Shown: piece after piece, positions 26,294 through 34,616 of the stretch
How positions within the stretch are numbered: the first letter of the stretch is position 1
How the letters are laid out: every line of letters begins with the position of its first letter
NCBI RefSeq assembly: GCF_900168115.1
Contig: NZ_FUZC01000006.1
Coordinates: 186,001-250,000 of the forward strand
DNA length: 64,000 nt
Direction: 5' to 3'
Source of the DNA: Salegentibacter salinarum
GTDB taxonomy: Bacteria; Bacteroidota; Bacteroidia; Flavobacteriales; Flavobacteriaceae
Notes under the pieces: generated by a model
Seen by the model: only the letters and a program-made list of their open reading frames with translations
What the model was told of the DNA's origin: nothing
The model's database searches: none
Program-made: the position numbers and the translations under genes

Positions 26294-26347
26294 AAAAGTC
26301 CTGTCAAATTCTTCAGAATTTAAGATTTGACAGGACTTTTTTATTTT
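26294..26347 (+). terminator. Terminator between folD and the convergent DUF1232 gene
   Basis: AAAAGTCCTGTCAAAT (26294-26309) and ATTTGACAGGACTTTT (26325-26340) are perfect reverse complements, with A-runs on one side and T-runs on the other. It can therefore serve both converging transcripts. Confidence 0.9.
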
Positions 26348-26371
26348 TCTTAATTCAAAAATTTAAGGAAC

Positions 26372-26773
26372 TTATTCTTCTTCGAGTTTCCAATCCAAAT
26401 ATTTATGAAGGTCGGTTTCAATAAACCTTATGGTTATTGTTAATAGTGCGAAATCATCTATATAACCAATTCCGGGTAGAAAATCGGGGACAATATCTAG
26501 TGGATTTAATACGTACAATAATGCAAAGGCAATTGCCGCTATAGAAAACCAGGGGACATGGTTATAAACCCCTTTGCGGTAGTCTGTAAGCATCCCAAAC
26601 ATCACTTTTCCCAGTTCGGTATATTTTCTTAAGGCACCTGAATTGTTAATTTTATCATCGATTTCTTTTTGGTTATCTACGGCAATATCAATATCACCAT
26701 CTTTAATCTGTGTAGCTCCTTTTTTAAGGTACTTCTCATCAATTTCTTCTTTCTTTTTACTAAACATATTCAT
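26372..26773 (-). CDS. YkvA-family (DUF1232) membrane protein
   Basis: 133 residues. The DUF1232 motif is visible as LYVLNPLDIVPDFLPGIGYI followed by DDFALLTITIRF, with one or two membrane helices (SIAAIAFALLYVL). The N-terminal third is charged and variable. The family's biochemical role is unknown. It lies 32 nt downstream of the AI-2E-type permease gene on the same strand and may be cotranscribed. Confidence 0.88.
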   Translation of the reverse strand: MNMFSKKKEEIDEKYLKKGATQIKDGDIDIAVDNQKEIDDKINNSGALRKYTELGKVMFGMLTDYRKGVYNHVPWFSIAAIAFALLYVLNPLDIVPDFLPGIGYIDDFALLTITIRFIETDLHKYLDWKLEEE

Positions 26774-26805
26774 AATTCTTCATTTTTGCGATTAGTAGTT
26801 ATTTT

Positions 26806-27825
26806 TTAAAGTCGATCGTGGGCATTTCCGTATTCCTTCTTATAAATTTTCAGTATTAATAAAAACAGCGAAATAAGTAAAGGCCCAAAAATTAATCCTA
26901 TAAAACCAAATAGCTGAACCCCAACAATTACCCCAAAGAGGGTGATAAGTGGGTGTACGGCTGCAAGTCTATCTAGGATATAAAGTCTAATAATATTATC
27001 TGTAGAGCCAACAACAACAAACCCGTAGATTAACATTGCAATGGCCTGCCAGTTATCTCCCTGGGCTATTAAAAGTATTACAACCGGGAGAATACCTATA
27101 GCGGTCCCTATAAATGGAATCATAGATCCTATGGCAGTTATAACAAACCAAAAGAAAGGATCTGGCACGCCAAAAATCAAGTATCCAATAAGTGCAATAA
27201 TTCCCTGGAATATAGCCACCAGCGGAATACCCAATGCGTTAGATTTTACCAGTTGGTCACTCTCTTTTGCTATTATCTCCAAATTATCATTCCCCAGTGG
27301 GATATACGAAATAAGCGAAGATTTCATAGAATCCCTTTTAACCAGCATATAGTAAAGCATAAAATACATTATACCAATAGCAATAAAGGCATTAAATGTA
27401 CCGCCTGCCAGGCTTTGCAGGTTTCCAGACATCCAGTTTGTAACCGATGAGGTATCTATAGATTCACTCAAACTATAGCCTACATAAGTTTCAGCTTCAG
27501 TAAGTTGTTCTTTTACGGCCCTAATTACACGTTCAGAATTTGCAACAGCTTTACTAATTTTTGAAGTAAGCATAATTACAATTAATATAATAGGCACAAG
27601 GATTCCTACAAAAGATCCTGCCATTAAAAGCGCTGCTGCTACCGGAGGTTTCCATCCCCTGGCCAGTAATTTCTTCATCCAGTTGCGCAAAAGAACATAT
27701 AAAGTAATCGCCCCTAAAACCCCGGAGAGGTATGGGATAATTTCTTTAAAAATTAAAACCGTTAAAAAGAGAATGAGCATTAGTACGAAAATCTGCCGTA
27801 CCAGTGCCGGTTTTAATCTATCCAT
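26806..27825 (-). CDS. AI-2E/PerM-family transporter
   Basis: 339 residues with about eight membrane helices and a central soluble segment (~100-150). Diagnostic are LSGVLGAITLYVLLRNWMKK near the N-terminus, the later IPFIGTAIGILPVVILLIAQ and the C-terminal VQLFGFIGLIFGPLLISLFL. The family name comes from an autoinducer-2 exporter, but many members move other substrates, such as Na+/H+ exchange in some. It lies in a minus-strand run with a VOC protein upstream and DUF1232 downstream. Confidence 0.92.
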   Translation of the reverse strand: MDRLKPALVRQIFVLMLILFLTVLIFKEIIPYLSGVLGAITLYVLLRNWMKKLLARGWKPPVAAALLMAGSFVGILVPIILIVIMLTSKISKAVANSERVIRAVKEQLTEAETYVGYSLSESIDTSSVTNWMSGNLQSLAGGTFNAFIAIGIMYFMLYYMLVKRDSMKSSLISYIPLGNDNLEIIAKESDQLVKSNALGIPLVAIFQGIIALIGYLIFGVPDPFFWFVITAIGSMIPFIGTAIGILPVVILLIAQGDNWQAIAMLIYGFVVVGSTDNIIRLYILDRLAAVHPLITLFGVIVGVQLFGFIGLIFGPLLISLFLLILKIYKKEYGNAHDRL

Positions 27826-27843
27826 ATTTTTGTACTTGGTTGG

Positions 27844-28266
27844 TTATTTTGCAAATAGTTGGTCTTTATTTTTAAACGCTTTGAATTCCAGTGCATTTCC
27901 GCTGGGGTCTTTAAAAAACATAGTAGCTTGTTCGCCAACCTGCCCCTCAAAACGAATGTACGGTTCTATCTCAAATTCTATGTTTTTTGAACGTAGTAAA
28001 TTAGCAAATTCCTGAAATACGTCCCATTCCAGGACCACCCCAAAATGCGGTACAGGCACATCTTTCCCATCTACCGGGTTGCTGTGTGCTTTTTCGGTCT
28101 CTTCTGCTGGTTTGTAATGAATTACTAATTGATGTCCGAAAAAATTAAAATCAACCCAATGATCACTGCTGCGGCCTTCGCCACAACCCAGGGTTTCTTT
28201 ATAAAATTTTCTGGATTTTTCTAAATCTGATACCGGGATAGCTAAATGAAACGGTTGTACCTTCAT
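27844..28266 (-). CDS. VOC-family (glyoxalase-like) protein
   Basis: 140 residues from the ATG at 28266; a longer form from 28311 adds 15 residues that do not fit the family start. [20 protein letters not shown] and FYKETLG form the first VOC module, and [15 protein letters not shown] the second. The metal-ligand pattern is His in HLAIPV, His in VIHYKP, His in VPHFGVV and Glu in NALEFK. A metal-dependent lyase or dioxygenase fold is likely; the substrate is unknown. Confidence 0.85.
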   Translation of the reverse strand: MKVQPFHLAIPVSDLEKSRKFYKETLGCGEGRSSDHWVDFNFFGHQLVIHYKPAEETEKAHSNPVDGKDVPVPHFGVVLEWDVFQEFANLLRSKNIEFEIEPYIRFEGQVGEQATMFFKDPSGNALEFKAFKNKDQLFAK

Positions 28267-28314
28267 AAAACTTAAAAGAATTACATTATTATACGCTATT
28301 AAAATTAACATGTA

Positions 28315-28359
28315 ATCTTAACATGCGGGCAAGCCACAGCGCTAATAATGTGTTAAGAT
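28315..28359 (-). terminator. Candidate terminator hairpin after rluF
   Basis: ATCTTAACA (28315-28323) and TGTTAAGAT (28351-28359) are exact reverse complements. The 27-nt loop contains a further GGC-AA-GCC mini-stem, and the rluF stop codon directly abuts it. On the minus strand it is followed by a T-rich stretch. It lies between rluF and the VOC gene. Confidence 0.4.
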
Positions 28360-29169
28360 TTAATCTTTACGAGGTCTTTTACCAGATCGGGGTTTTGCAT
28401 TGGATATTAGAGATGAAGCTTTAAGCCGGGATGCTTCTTCAGTCTTGCTGGATTCGTCTACCATTTTGTTGATGGTGTCAAGTTCCTCCTGTGTAAGATC
28501 ACGCCATTTTCCCACCGGAACGTCCAGGCTAACATTCATAATTCTAATGCGTTTAAGCGCAGTAACTTCATAGCCTAAAAATTCACACATTCTACGAATT
28601 TGTCGGTTTAGGCCTTGTGTAAGTATAATTCTGAAGTCATTTTTTCCTAATTTCTCTACTTCGCATTTCTTGGTGGTAGTTCCCAGGATAGGCACTCCAT
28701 TGCCCATTCTTCGAATAAAATCTGAAGTAATGGGTTTGTTGACTGAAACTATATATTCTTTCTCGTGGTTGTTCCTGGCGCGTAAAATCTTATTTACAAT
28801 ATCGCCATCGTTGGTAAGAAAAATAAGTCCTTCGCTGGGTTTATCCAATCGGCCAATTGGGAAAATTCGTTTTGGATAATTTATATAATCAATAATATTA
28901 TCTTTTTCCACACGGGTATCGGTAGTACAAACAATGCCTACCGGTTTATTGAACGCGATATAAACATTAGGTTCTTTTTTTTCTGCTTCAGAAACTGCTT
29001 TTCCGTCTACTTTTACCACATCATCGTGGCCAATTTTAGTTCCCATTTCAGGAACAGCTCCGTTGATGGTCACCCGGCCCTGATCTATGAGTTTATCGGC
29101 GGCACGGCGTGAACAATAACCAATTTCACTTAGGTATTTATTTATTCGGGTAAGCTTCGGTTCAGACAT
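28360..29169 (-). CDS. rluF: 23S rRNA pseudouridine synthase, RluF type
   Basis: 269 residues from [20 protein letters not shown]; a longer start at 29196 would lie upstream of the -7 box and is rejected. An N-terminal S4 RNA-binding domain ([18 protein letters not shown]) precedes the RsuA/RluB/E/F catalytic domain with the Asp in [17 protein letters not shown] and [18 protein letters not shown]. RluF converts U2604 of 23S rRNA in E. coli. The tail after residue ~245 is low-complexity and basic. Confidence 0.9.
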   Translation of the reverse strand: MSEPKLTRINKYLSEIGYCSRRAADKLIDQGRVTINGAVPEMGTKIGHDDVVKVDGKAVSEAEKKEPNVYIAFNKPVGIVCTTDTRVEKDNIIDYINYPKRIFPIGRLDKPSEGLIFLTNDGDIVNKILRARNNHEKEYIVSVNKPITSDFIRRMGNGVPILGTTTKKCEVEKLGKNDFRIILTQGLNRQIRRMCEFLGYEVTALKRIRIMNVSLDVPVGKWRDLTQEELDTINKMVDESSKTEEASRLKASSLISNAKPRSGKRPRKD

Positions 29170-29185
29170 AAAAAAGATTGTGTTG

Positions 29186-29193
29186 CAAAGATA
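29186..29193 (-). promoter_or_regulatory. -7 promoter box for rluF
   Basis: Reads TATCTTTG on the minus strand (fits TAnnTTTG), 16 nt upstream of the chosen rluF ATG at 29169. It decides between the two candidate starts, because the alternative ATG at 29196 would not be transcribed. No TTTG at -33. Confidence 0.5.
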
Positions 29194-29241
29194 CAAGAAT
29201 TCGCCGCGAAACTAATTTTTTAAAAAATAATCAAGGTGCAG

Positions 29242-29269
29242 GCAACCTTTTGTAACTTTCCTGCGTCTA
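29242..29269 (+). promoter_or_regulatory. Candidate ECF-sigma promoter before the sigma gene
   Basis: GCAACC (29242-29247) and CGTCTA (29264-29269) are 16 nt apart, matching the general ECF pattern of an AAC-containing -35 and a CGTC -10. It lies 33 nt before the GTG of an ECF sigma gene, suggesting autoregulation. The match is to the general consensus; no experimental data for this species. Confidence 0.5.
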
Positions 29270-29302
29270 TGTAAATAGAAGGCCTTTTAATTAGAAAATC
29301 GG

Positions 29303-29863
29303 GTGAAAGTAATTCAACTCTTTAAAAACGAAACTCAATTAATAAAGCGTGCGGCTAAAAAAGACCGTAAGGCGCAGCGCGAATTATATGAGTTGCATTC
29401 GGGAAAAATGCTTAGTGTTTGCCGGCAGTATATAAAAGATATACATCACGCCGAAGAAGTTATGCTAAACGGATTTCTAAAAGTTTTCACTCACCTTAAC
29501 GATTTTGAATCTAAAGGAAGTTTTGAAGGTTGGATAAGAAAAATTATGGTGCGGGAATCAATTTCTTTTTTGAGATCACGAAAGAAAATTGTTTTTAGTG
29601 ACGAAGAAATTACTGATCCTGGTTTTTCTGCCGAAATGGATACAGCGCTAAACGTGGCTCATATTCAAAACATCATAGACAATTTGCCGGAAGGCTACAG
29701 GATGGTTTTTGTTATGTATGCGGTAGAAGGATATAAGCACGCCGAGATTGCGAAAATGCTGAAGATAACCGAAGGGACTTCAAAATCGCAGTTGTCTAAA
29801 GCGAGAAAAATGTTGCAGGAGCAGTTAAAAACACAAAATACATCGGATTATGGAATTAAATAA
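29303..29863 (+). CDS. ECF-type RNA polymerase sigma factor
   Basis: 186 residues from a GTG start. Region 2 (AQRELYELHSGKMLSVCRQY, AEEVMLNGFLKVFTHLNDFE, GWIRKIMVRESISFLR) and region 4 (LPEGYRMVFVMYAVEGYKHA, EIAKMLKITEGTSKSQLSKA) make a compact sigma-70-family factor without regions 1 and 3. It overlaps the next gene by 14 nt; that product has one membrane helix and is the probable anti-sigma. An ECF-like promoter lies just upstream. Confidence 0.93.
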   Translation: MKVIQLFKNETQLIKRAAKKDRKAQRELYELHSGKMLSVCRQYIKDIHHAEEVMLNGFLKVFTHLNDFESKGSFEGWIRKIMVRESISFLRSRKKIVFSDEEITDPGFSAEMDTALNVAHIQNIIDNLPEGYRMVFVMYAVEGYKHAEIAKMLKITEGTSKSQLSKARKMLQEQLKTQNTSDYGIK

Positions 29864-30614
29864 ATTCGAAGAAAACGCAAGGGAAAAAATGGGAAAAAGG
29901 CAAATTCAGCCTTCTGTCCAGAGCTGGGAAAAGTTAGAAGCTAAGTTAAATGCCGAAGAAAACATCACTTCTCAAACCCCCTGGAAATATATCGCGGCAG
30001 CGGTCGCAGTTTTACTAATTGCAGGAACATTTATGAGGAATAATAATTTCTCAGAAAGTCCGCAGGTTGTTGAAGAACCGGTAAACGAGATTATAGAAAA
30101 GCCGGAAGTAAAACAAGAATTCACACAGGAAAATAATACGCAAATAGCTTCGGAAGAAAGTAAAGAAGGGGAGGAAGTTTCAGTTGAAAAGAATGGGAAA
30201 AATGAAATTGCAGCAAAGGCTGAAACGTTTGTAAAAGAAGAAATTGCTAAAACACCAATTTCCGAAGAAAATAAGTATGAAGAAGCCATTGCTTTAGAAA
30301 CAATAAGCCTGGAACCACCAATTTCAGAAGAAAAATTAATACAATCTAAACTTGAAGAAGTAATTGCTGCAACTGCCAAAAACGAGGAAATTTCTGAAGA
30401 TGAAATAGACGGCTTGTTAGCTCAAGCGGCTTCAGAAATAAGCAGGGAACGAAACAACTCACAATTTTATAATTCGAATACTGAAATAAATGCAAATGCG
30501 CTTTTAGCTGAAGTAGAAGACGAAATTTACCAGTCTTTTAAAGCAAAAGTTTTTGAAGTTTTAAAGGAAGGTTATTTAAAAGCAAAAACTGCGGTTGCCA
30601 ATAGAAACTATTAA
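29850..30614 (+). CDS. Single-pass membrane protein, putative anti-sigma factor
   Basis: 254 residues. A short N-terminal cytosolic part (MELNKFEENAREKMGKRQIQ, SVQSWEKLEAKLNAEE) is followed by one membrane helix near residues 48-63 (KYIAAAVAVLLIAGTFM). The long outer part is rich in Glu, Lys and Ala, low-complexity, without recognised domain. No zinc anti-sigma HxxxCxxC motif is present. The 14-nt overlap with the sigma gene and the topology suggest it holds the sigma factor; that is inference from context. Confidence 0.75.
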   Translation: MELNKFEENAREKMGKRQIQPSVQSWEKLEAKLNAEENITSQTPWKYIAAAVAVLLIAGTFMRNNNFSESPQVVEEPVNEIIEKPEVKQEFTQENNTQIASEESKEGEEVSVEKNGKNEIAAKAETFVKEEIAKTPISEENKYEEAIALETISLEPPISEEKLIQSKLEEVIAATAKNEEISEDEIDGLLAQAASEISRERNNSQFYNSNTEINANALLAEVEDEIYQSFKAKVFEVLKEGYLKAKTAVANRNY

Positions 30615-30666
30615 TCATTTAAAATCCCACAAACGGGTCATTCATCAAACATCAAAAACAATTATT

Positions 30667-31719
30667 ATGAAAACACTTACTTTTTACGTCACACTTTTAG
30701 TATTCAGTTTTGCGCATCAGCAGGTTGCGGCGCAGGAAGTTGCTTCTGCAGAAACAGAAATATCTTCAGAAGAAAAAGCCAGGGAATTTTTTGAAAAGCA
30801 AAAGGCTGAAATTATTGAAAAGGAGAAAACAAAACTAAAATACCAGATTGAGCGTATAAACGGGGAGCTGGAAAGAGGTGAGCTCACCAAAGAAGAAGCC
30901 GAAAAACAGAAGAAGGAATACGCTGAAAAGCACGCTAAAAATATTGAAAATAAAATAGCGATCCTGGAAAATGAAATGGAACTCAGGGACAGAAATGATG
31001 ATACTTCAGAGAATTATATAGCTATTGGCGGTAAGGGAAAAGCCTTGGATATCAATATTAATAAGAAAAATAAGTACGATAACCGCACCACGAGCGATTT
31101 AGTTGTTGCCGTTGGTTTTAATAACGCCCTGGAAGAAGGTCAGTCTCTAAACGATTCAGATTTTAAATTGGGCGGCAGCCGGTTTTTTGAACTTGGCTGG
31201 GCGTGGAAAACACGCGTTTTTAAAGAAACAAACTGGTTACGTTTGCGCTATGGGGTTTCATTTCAGTTCAATGGGCTAAAGCCTACTGAGAACCGAATAT
31301 TTGTTGAAGATGGAGACGAAACCTACCTGCAGGAATTCGCATTAGATCTTGATAAATCTAAATTTAGAATGGATAACCTGGTAGTTCCGGTTCATTTTGA
31401 AATTGGTCCTTCTACAAAAACCGAAACCGAAGATCGTTTGCATTTTTCTACCTATAAAATGCTGAAAATTGGCTTTGGAGGTTATGCCGGTTTCAATATT
31501 GGAGAACGTCAAAAACTCAAGTATAAAGAGGATGGCGATAAGGTAAAAGAGAAATTAAAAAATAATTATAATACCAACGATTTGGTTTACGGGGTGAGTG
31601 CCTACCTGGGTTGGGGTGGTGCTACACTTTATGGGAAATACGATCTAAATCCAATTTTTCAAGACCCAAATAAGGAATTACATAACTTTTCTCTAGGACT
31701 TCGGTTTGATGTGGATTAA
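30667..31719 (+). CDS. Outer-membrane barrel protein with coiled-coil N-terminus
   Basis: 350 residues from MKTLTFYVTLLVFSFAHQQV (signal peptide ending VAAQ); an upstream in-frame ATG at 30595 overlaps the previous gene and would bury the signal. Residues ~25-115 form a charged coiled coil (KQKAEIIEKEKTKLKYQIER, AKNIENKIAILENEMELRD). The rest is a beta-barrel-like domain (FFELGWAWKTRVF, NWLRLRYGVSFQFNG) ending HNFSLGLRFDVD. It is the third gene of the sigma/anti-sigma unit and may be its sensor or target. Function unknown. Confidence 0.75.
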   Translation: MKTLTFYVTLLVFSFAHQQVAAQEVASAETEISSEEKAREFFEKQKAEIIEKEKTKLKYQIERINGELERGELTKEEAEKQKKEYAEKHAKNIENKIAILENEMELRDRNDDTSENYIAIGGKGKALDININKKNKYDNRTTSDLVVAVGFNNALEEGQSLNDSDFKLGGSRFFELGWAWKTRVFKETNWLRLRYGVSFQFNGLKPTENRIFVEDGDETYLQEFALDLDKSKFRMDNLVVPVHFEIGPSTKTETEDRLHFSTYKMLKIGFGGYAGFNIGERQKLKYKEDGDKVKEKLKNNYNTNDLVYGVSAYLGWGGATLYGKYDLNPIFQDPNKELHNFSLGLRFDVD

Positions 31720-31812
31720 TGAAGCCGCATATTTTAAAGCCATGGGCGCATATAATGTGCCTGGTTAGATTATCTCGCTGAAGATCGGGATCAAATCTTA
31801 GTTACTAAAATA

Positions 31813-31845
31813 TTTGAATTAGCCGCTTTTTATTTAGTAATTTTG
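31813..31845 (+). promoter_or_regulatory. Promoter of dnaG
   Basis: TTTG (31813-31816), then 21 nt, then TAATTTTG (31838-31845, fits TAnnTTTG). The predicted start is near 31852, immediately before an 11-bp perfect inverted repeat. The spacing equals that at the rpmJ, gldB and susC-like promoters. Confidence 0.6.
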
Positions 31846-31857
31846 CTCTCCGTTAAT

Positions 31858-31889
31858 AAACCTCATAGATTACCAAACCTATGAGGTTT
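31858..31889 (+). repeat. Perfect 11-bp inverted repeat in the dnaG leader
   Basis: AAACCTCATAG (31858-31868) and CTATGAGGTTT (31879-31889) flank a 10-nt spacer. The ATG of the longest dnaG reading frame (31881) falls inside the right arm. It could be a 5' stem-loop, an operator, or a copy of a short palindromic repeat. Confidence 0.6.
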
Positions 31890-31910
31890 AGAGGCTTAAA
31901 TAAGACCGAT

Positions 31911-33872
31911 TTGATCTCAAAATCCACTATAGATAATGTATTTGAAACCGCTCGTGTAGAAGAGGTGATTGGCGATTTTGTTCAACTAAAAAAATCGGGA
32001 TCTAATTTTAAAGGTTTAAGTCCGTTTAGTGATGAACGCACACCGAGCTTTATGGTTTCTCCAGTAAAGCAAATCTGGAAGGATTTCTCTAGCGGAAAAG
32101 GAGGAAATGTGGTGGCGTTTTTGATGGAACACGAACATTTCACTTATCCTGAGGCTATAAAATACCTAGCCAAAAAGTACGGAATTGAGATTGAAGAAAC
32201 CCAGCAAAGCGACGAGCAAAAGCAGCAGGCCGATGAGCGGGAAAGCATGTATTTGGTTTCAGAATTTGCCAATAAACATTTTCAAAAAAACCTTCATAAA
32301 ACCGATCCGGGAAAAGCCATTGGTTTAAGCTATTTTAAAGAGCGTGGCTTCACCTTAGAAACAATCAAACAATTTGAACTCGGTTATTCATTAGACGAGT
32401 GGGACGATTTTACTAAAGAAGCCCTTGCTGAAGCGTATAAGTTAGAATATCTGGAAAAAACGGGGCTAACCATTGTAAAAGGCGAAAAGCAGTTTGATAG
32501 GTTTAAAGGAAGGGTGATGTTCCCAATTCACTCGATGTCCGGCAGGGTTTTAGGATTTGGCGGAAGAATTCTTAGCAACGAGAAAAAAGCGGCCAAATAC
32601 CTGAATTCACCCGAAAGTGATATCTACCACAAGAGCAAGGTTTTGTACGGAATTAATTTCGCTAAACAGGCCATCGCGAAAGAAGATAATTGCTTTTTGG
32701 TGGAAGGTTATACCGATGTGATTCAGTTCCATCAAAGCGGGATAGAAAATGTAGTTTCTTCCTCTGGAACAGCATTAACACCAGATCAAATTCGTTTAAT
32801 TAACCGATTAACGAAGAATATTACCGTACTTTTTGATGGTGATGCGGCGGGAATTAGAGCTTCACTTCGCGGAATAGATCTTATCCTGGAACAGGGGATG
32901 AACGTTCGGGTATGCACTTTCCCTGCGGGAGAGGATCCCGATAGTTTTGCGAAAAATAATTCAGATGAAGCTCTAGCTGAATATTTACAGAAAAACGCCC
33001 AGGATTTTATCAGTTTCAAGGCTTCGCTTTTAATGGAAGAAGCGAAGAAAGACCCGGTAAAAAAAGCTGAATTGATAAGGGATATTGTAAACAGTATATC
33101 AAAGATTCCGGATACTATCCAGCAGGAAGTTTATTTGCAGGAATGTTCCCGGATTATGGATATTTCTGAAAATGTCCTCTTTTCCAGTCTGGCGCAACTC
33201 AATGCGAAAAGTGGAAGAACTTCACCACAAAACCAGCAAAATAAATCTTTTAATGTAGTTAAGGAAGAGCCGCAGCCCAAAACAGCTAAAGTAGATGAGC
33301 AATACGAGCTTGAAAAAAAGATTATTAGTCTGCTGCTTCAGTATGGAACTGTAGAAGAAGAATTTGAAGATTTGGTTTTAAAAGAAAAGGAAGATGGGGA
33401 GCTCGGTTTAGAGAAGGAAATACAGAGAACAAGGGTTTTTGAGAAGATTTTTTTAGATCTCCAGGAAGATGAAATTGCTTTTACCAATCCTAAATTCAGG
33501 GATATTTATACTGAATTAATGACTCGTTTAAACAGTGAAGAAAAATTTGAGGTTAAGAACTTCATCAACGATATAGATCCTGAGCAGGCTTCAGAAATCA
33601 CTTCGATTTTAATGGAAGAGGAGCAGTATAAATTGCACGAGTGGGACCGCCAGAATATTTTTGTAAAAGCAAAAACCGAGACTATTTCGCGGCACGTTAG
33701 CGAAACCATTCTTTCTTTACGTAGGTTTTTAATCAATCAGAAGATAAACGAACTTTCAGAAAAAGTGAAAACTCCAGATGAAGAACAGAACACCCAACAT
33801 GTGCTGGAAGATGTAAAAGATTATCTTAGTTTGAAGAAGGTTCTCTCAGAGAAACTTAACCGGGTTATGTAG
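31911..33872 (+). CDS. dnaG: DNA primase DnaG lacking zinc ligands
   Basis: 653 residues from a TTG at 31911 (start MISKSTIDNVFETARVEEVI). The ATG at 31881 adds ten residues encoded by an inverted repeat and looks less likely. The N-terminal zinc-binding fold is kept (GLSPFSDERTPSFMVSP, WKDFSSGKGGN), but the four ligand positions read Ser37, Ser40, Asp58 and Ser61. The TOPRIM core is intact (EGYTDVIQFHQSGI, VLFDGDAAGIRASLRGID). The C-terminal DnaB-binding helical part follows. Its end overlaps the convergent regulator gene by 8 nt. Confidence 0.95.
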   Translation: MISKSTIDNVFETARVEEVIGDFVQLKKSGSNFKGLSPFSDERTPSFMVSPVKQIWKDFSSGKGGNVVAFLMEHEHFTYPEAIKYLAKKYGIEIEETQQSDEQKQQADERESMYLVSEFANKHFQKNLHKTDPGKAIGLSYFKERGFTLETIKQFELGYSLDEWDDFTKEALAEAYKLEYLEKTGLTIVKGEKQFDRFKGRVMFPIHSMSGRVLGFGGRILSNEKKAAKYLNSPESDIYHKSKVLYGINFAKQAIAKEDNCFLVEGYTDVIQFHQSGIENVVSSSGTALTPDQIRLINRLTKNITVLFDGDAAGIRASLRGIDLILEQGMNVRVCTFPAGEDPDSFAKNNSDEALAEYLQKNAQDFISFKASLLMEEAKKDPVKKAELIRDIVNSISKIPDTIQQEVYLQECSRIMDISENVLFSSLAQLNAKSGRTSPQNQQNKSFNVVKEEPQPKTAKVDEQYELEKKIISLLLQYGTVEEEFEDLVLKEKEDGELGLEKEIQRTRVFEKIFLDLQEDEIAFTNPKFRDIYTELMTRLNSEEKFEVKNFINDIDPEQASEITSILMEEEQYKLHEWDRQNIFVKAKTETISRHVSETILSLRRFLINQKINELSEKVKTPDEEQNTQHVLEDVKDYLSLKKVLSEKLNRVM

Positions 33873-34503
33873 TGTTTATTTGCAATAATCTTGATCTCGT
33901 AATGAGATCAGCAATATTATCTACCTGTAATTTTTTAAGCAGCCTGGTTTTATAAGTGCTTACCGTTTTCTCATTAATCGAGAGCGCTTCAGCGATATCT
34001 TTATTTCGTTTTCCGGAAGCGATAAGGTTTAAAACTTCAGATTCACGAGTGGAGAGTTTCTTAAATTTTGCGATTAAATTTCTTCCAGGAGACATCCCTG
34101 CATTGAGTTTTTCGGTAATTTTTTTATTCAGGTAAATTCCACCCCTTGCTACCTGGTAAATCGCTTTTTCCAATTCATCTGGTTTTGCAAGTTTAGAAAT
34201 ATATCCTGCGGCTCCTGCTTTTATAGCGCTCAATGCATAAACTTCTTCAGGATGACCCGTAAAAACCAGAATTTTTACTTTAGAATAATCGGTTTTAATG
34301 GTGCGAAGTGCGTTAATCCCGTTTATTTCCGGAAGGTCTATTTCTATAATCAAGACATCCGGTTGGCTTTCGCTTAAAAATCCGTACAGCTCCATCCCGC
34401 TATGGACGCTGCCTACTACCTCAAGCGCCGGATTGTTTCTAAGGATACCCCTGATACCCTCATGCACCACAGGGTGATGATCTGCAATTAATACTGTACT
34501 CAT
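33865..34503 (-). CDS. LuxR-type response regulator with atypical receiver
   Basis: 212 residues from MSTVLIADHHPVVHEGIRGI; the longer reading frame from 34542 adds an unsupported N-terminus. The receiver keeps Asp8, Thr in VFTGH and Lys in GYISKLAKP, but the phospho-acceptor position holds Glu54 (IIEIDLPEING), and the second acidic residue is His9. The C-terminal GerE helix-turn-helix is complete (LSTRESEVLNLIASGKRNKD, ALSINEKTVSTYKTRLLKKL). No histidine kinase is adjacent. Glu may mimic the phosphorylated state. Confidence 0.9.
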   Translation of the reverse strand: MSTVLIADHHPVVHEGIRGILRNNPALEVVGSVHSGMELYGFLSESQPDVLIIEIDLPEINGINALRTIKTDYSKVKILVFTGHPEEVYALSAIKAGAAGYISKLAKPDELEKAIYQVARGGIYLNKKITEKLNAGMSPGRNLIAKFKKLSTRESEVLNLIASGKRNKDIAEALSINEKTVSTYKTRLLKKLQVDNIADLITRSRLLQINTT

Positions 34504-34616
34504 AATAAAAGGTTGGTTAAAAAACACGCCAGGGTAGGACAAGCGCGTATATACTATTAAAAATAACCGATTTTCTCTCTACTTTTATCTTTTGAGTACA
34601 TTAATCGATAAAATGA

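Noticed and set aside
29972-30379. 135-codon minus-strand frame opposite the putative anti-sigma gene
   Set aside because: Ser/Phe-rich sequence expected from complementing Glu/Lys codons; the plus-strand gene overlaps the sigma gene and has a sensible topology.
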